A DNA stretch of 64,000 nt, from assembly GCF_016861605.1 (NCBI RefSeq), contig NZ_BOLM01000007.1:62001-126000 (forward strand), given 5' to 3'. Below are positions 61,718 through 64,000 of this stretch, piece by piece. A program made the position numbers and the translations under genes. The first letter of the stretch is position 1; every line of letters starts with the position of its first letter. The notes below the pieces were generated by a model. That model worked only from the letters and a program-made list of their open reading frames with translations. It was not told the DNA's origin and did not search any database. The DNA is from Levilactobacillus wangkuiensis. Its GTDB lineage: Bacteria; Bacillota; Bacilli; Lactobacillales; Lactobacillaceae.

Positions 61718-61730
61718 TTATTAGAATACA
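61718..61730 (-). promoter_or_regulatory. Promoter-like word upstream of pnuC
   Basis: TGTATTCTAATAA on the minus strand, the same as before the Bax-inhibitor gene. TTGCAC about 16 bp upstream would serve as -35. Confidence 0.4.
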
Positions 61731-61867
61731 GGTTCTCAGCCGAAGTGCAACTCATTTCTAACTAATGGGTTAAGCCCGTTCATCGCCCGTCCTATCAGTG
61801 TTTCGACGTCCCATCCATTTCACCTGGAATTCGTTTACAGTTTCCTACGCGCCATAATTTTTTCAAT

Positions 61868-61910
61868 AAAAAAGACGCCAGTCAGCGTCAATTCGCCAAC
61901 CAGCGTCCCA
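61868..61910 (-). terminator. Terminator of murC
   Basis: On the minus strand GACGCTGGT pairs with ACTGGCGTC, followed by T6. It begins about 8 bp after the murC stop. Confidence 0.88.
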
Positions 61911-61915
61911 TAAAT

Positions 61916-63247
61916 TTAGTTGTTTTTAAGTGATAAATGACTCAGTAATTCTTCGTAAGACCGTTCGTACTTTTGTACATCCCCGGCACCCATGAAGACC
62001 ACAACGGCGTCATGGAAGTCCAGTAATGGTGACATGTTGTCGACGGTTAAGATCTCGCCGCCCTTAACGATCTTGGCAGCCAAGTCCTTACTGGAGACCG
62101 CACCGGCAGTTTCCCGGGCAGAACTGAAGATGTTGGTCAAGAAGACCTTGTCGGCCAAGTTAAGGCTCTTAGCGAAGTCATCCATCAAGGCAATCGTCCG
62201 GCTAAACGTATGTGGCTGGAAGACGGCAATGATTTCCTTGTCCGGATACTTTTGCCGTGCAGCATCCAACGTGGCTTTGATTTCGGATGGATGGTGCGCA
62301 TAGTCATCAATGATGGTCATGTCAGCTAACTTACGTTCCGTGAACCGACGCTTAACCCCCTTGAAGTCGGCCAATTCATGCTTGATTTCATCCATGTTGA
62401 CCTTTTCAAAGTAGGAAACGGCAATGACGGCCAGGCTGTTCAGCACGTTGTGTTCGCCGTACAGGTGAATTTCAAAGTTACCTAAGAATTCATCGCCATG
62501 GTAAACGTCAAAGTTAGAGCCGGTCGTTGAGCGCTTGATGTTCTTAGCTTGGAAGTCATCGCGGTCGCTAGTCCCGTAGTAGTAGACTGGCACGTCCGTC
62601 TTTAATTTCCGCAGCTCAGGGTCATCGCCCCAGGCAAAGATGCCCTTCTTGACCTGGTTCGCCCAGGTTTCAAAGGCGCTGTAAACATCGTCGATACCCG
62701 TGTAATAGTCGGGGTGATCGAAGTCAATGTTCGTCATAATGGCGTAGTCTGGCTTGGTAGCCAGGAAGTGACGCCGGTATTCATCGGCTTCGTAAACGAA
62801 GAAGCGGGCGTTAGGCGTCCCCTTTCCAGTCCCATCACCAATTAAGAAAGAGGTTGGGGCCACACCGCTTAACACGTGTGACAACAGACCGGTCGTACTG
62901 GTCTTCCCGTGGGCACCGGCAACACCAATGCTGGTATAGCCTTCGATTAAGTGACCTAAGAATTCATGATACCGGTAGACGGGTAAGCCCATCTCCCGGG
63001 CCTTTTTAATTTCAGGATGATCATCCGTGAAGGAGTTCCCGGCGATAATCGTCAGTCCTTCGTGAATGTTGGCTTCATCAAACGCCATGACGTCGATGCC
63101 AGCCTGTTCCAGACCGCGTTGCGTAAACGTGTACTGGGTAATATCTGACCCTTGAACCTTAAAGCCCTTATCGTGCAAAATCAGAGCGAGGGCACTCATC
63201 CCTGATCCTTTAATCCCAACAAAGTGGTAAACCGTTGCGTTATCCAT
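61916..63247 (-). CDS. murC: UDP-N-acetylmuramate--L-alanine ligase
   Basis: Adds L-Ala to UDP-MurNAc, the first amino acid of the peptidoglycan stem. The 443 residues include the UDP-binding [17 protein letters not shown] (about 7-23), the ATP loop [16 protein letters not shown] (about 107-122), and [18 protein letters not shown] 63247 follows AAGAGGA; the frame to 63289 has no better start. It lies after ftsK/spoIIIE, as in Bacillus (ytpST-murC). Confidence 0.97.
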   Translation of the reverse strand: MDNATVYHFVGIKGSGMSALALILHDKGFKVQGSDITQYTFTQRGLEQAGIDVMAFDEANIHEGLTIIAGNSFTDDHPEIKKAREMGLPVYRYHEFLGHLIEGYTSIGVAGAHGKTSTTGLLSHVLSGVAPTSFLIGDGTGKGTPNARFFVYEADEYRRHFLATKPDYAIMTNIDFDHPDYYTGIDDVYSAFETWANQVKKGIFAWGDDPELRKLKTDVPVYYYGTSDRDDFQAKNIKRSTTGSNFDVYHGDEFLGNFEIHLYGEHNVLNSLAVIAVSYFEKVNMDEIKHELADFKGVKRRFTERKLADMTIIDDYAHHPSEIKATLDAARQKYPDKEIIAVFQPHTFSRTIALMDDFAKSLNLADKVFLTNIFSSARETAGAVSSKDLAAKIVKGGEILTVDNMSPLLDFHDAVVVFMGAGDVQKYERSYEELLSHLSLKNN

Positions 63248-63382
63248 CAAATGATCCTCTTTTCTACTCTTTCGGCAAGGCTCCGACACCCCTCACCGGC
63301 CAAGTGACTCTCTATTCATTTTAGCATATCCCCCCACCCCTTAAAAGAAGTCGGCGGAGAAAGACGGTGAGGCCTGTTCAAG

Positions 63383-64000
63383 CTAAGATGAAAATGGTGC
63401 ACCCTGGTCGTGTGGTTCCGGCAAGTCCTTACCCAAGTCTTCTGGTGTCAGGTAAACTTCACGCGGCTTGGAGCCGTGTTGTGGTGAAACGTAGTGGTGT
63501 TGCTCGAGGTCGTCAATCAAATTGGCCGCCCGGTTGTAGCCAATGGAGAAGACCCGTTGGAGCTTAGACGTTGACACCGATTTTTCTTGCGCAATATATT
63601 CAAGCACTTTCGGCAACAACTCGTCTTGGTTCTCCTCGGCCGTTTCGCGTTGGAGCAAGCCCTTGGGTTCAAAGGCGTAGTGTGGTTGACCCTGAGTCCG
63701 CACGAAGTCAGTGACCCCGTCGACTTCGGATTCCACGAAGGCCCCTTGCAGCCGCATCGGCTGACTGGCCCCGTTGCCCAGGTACAGCATGTCTCCGCGA
63801 CCCAGCAGGTTTTCGGCGCCGGCCGTGTCCAAGATGGTCCGTGAGTCGATTTGACTGGAGACCATGAAGGCAATCCGGGTTGGAATGTTGTTCTTGATGG
63901 TCCCGGTGACGATGTCCACGCTTGGCCGTTGGGTAGCGACCAGCAAATGAATCCCGGCAGCCCGGGCCTTTTGGGTGATCCGTACGATGTAATCTTGGAC
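63383..64000 (-). CDS. FtsK/SpoIIIE DNA translocase, 5' end cut by window edge
   Basis: The last 205 residues of the chromosome-segregation motor. The open frame runs from the window edge (VQDYIVRITQKARAAGIHL) through VATQRPSVDIVTGTIKNNIPTR, typical of the motor domain, to the C-terminal gamma winged helix (about 63400-63600; VSTSKLQRVFSIGYNRAANL) that reads the polar KOPS/SRS signals. Ends EPHDQGAPFSS. Translocation strips or pumps DNA at the septum. Confidence 0.95.
   Translation of the reverse strand, partial: VQDYIVRITQKARAAGIHLLVATQRPSVDIVTGTIKNNIPTRIAFMVSSQIDSRTILDTAGAENLLGRGDMLYLGNGASQPMRLQGAFVESEVDGVTDFVRTQGQPHYAFEPKGLLQRETAEENQDELLPKVLEYIAQEKSVSTSKLQRVFSIGYNRAANLIDDLEQHHYVSPQHGSKPREVYLTPEDLGKDLPEPHDQGAPFSS

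Noticed and set aside
1-64000. CRISPR arrays, rRNA, tRNA and intact insertion sequences
   Set aside because: I found no short regularly spaced direct repeats, no tRNA cloverleaf, no rRNA and no transposase-like reading frame.

Overview
The window reads as chromosome of a heterofermentative-type lactobacillus (Lactobacillaceae; Levilactobacillus or a close relative is my inference). The support is the Firmicutes gene order of several blocks, strong AGGAGG ribosome binding sites, many GTG/TTG starts, T-box control of pheS and thrS, a GlnR box before glnR-glnA, an L20 leader before infC, and base composition near 50% GC by eye. Most genes lie on the minus strand.

Layout, left to right. Positions 1-3.3 kb: glnA (cut by the edge), glnR, miaA and a glycerophosphodiester phosphodiesterase. 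4.1-9.8 kb: a DUF3042 mini-protein, then rhodanese, glucokinase, yqgQ, rhomboid protease, 5-formyl-THF cyclo-ligase, rpmG and a class B PBP, in the order known from Bacillus. 11-27 kb: YfhO-like membrane protein, greA, udk, mltG, pheST with T-box, an HxlR regulator with an HD protein, trmH-type methylase, acyP and yidC. 27-31 kb: a YxeA-like protein, an ArlRS-type two-component system and a zinc alcohol dehydrogenase. 31.7-40.2 kb is the accessory-looking part: two matrixin-type metalloproteases, a broken GRP-family sugar permease, an Rrf2-SnoaL fusion regulator, ApbE coupled to a tiny membrane protein, a Cof-type phosphatase and an MFS pump. 40.4-47 kb: rpmF, yceD, tmcAL, methyltransferase, rsfS, yqeK, nadD, yhbY, yqeH and yqeG, a ribosome-assembly and NAD block. 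47-64 kb: rplT-rpmI-infC, an MFS pump, thrS, the dnaI-dnaB-nrdR-coaE-mutM-polA replication and repair block, a Bax-inhibitor-1 homologue, pnuC, murC and the end of ftsK/spoIIIE.

The most unusual feature is in the large gaps between genes. At least eleven copies or remnants of a dispersed 160-270 nt element occupy nearly all of them (3.4-4.0, 10.0-10.8, 13.7-13.9, 18.2-18.5, 23.4-24.2, 32.0-32.5, 35.8 and 59.7-60.0 kb). All share one architecture: an outer terminal stem, a second inner stem, and three hairpins inside. Between copies the paired arms change together (compensatory changes), although their primary sequence drifts a lot. This argues that a folded RNA or single-stranded DNA form is what selection or mobility acts on. 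Copies often come in pairs, three of them in opposite orientation, recalling REP/BIME or MITE biology; no transposase gene is present here. A separate 141-bp tandem hairpin array sits at 17.3-17.7 kb. I found no CRISPR array, tRNA, rRNA or intact insertion sequence.
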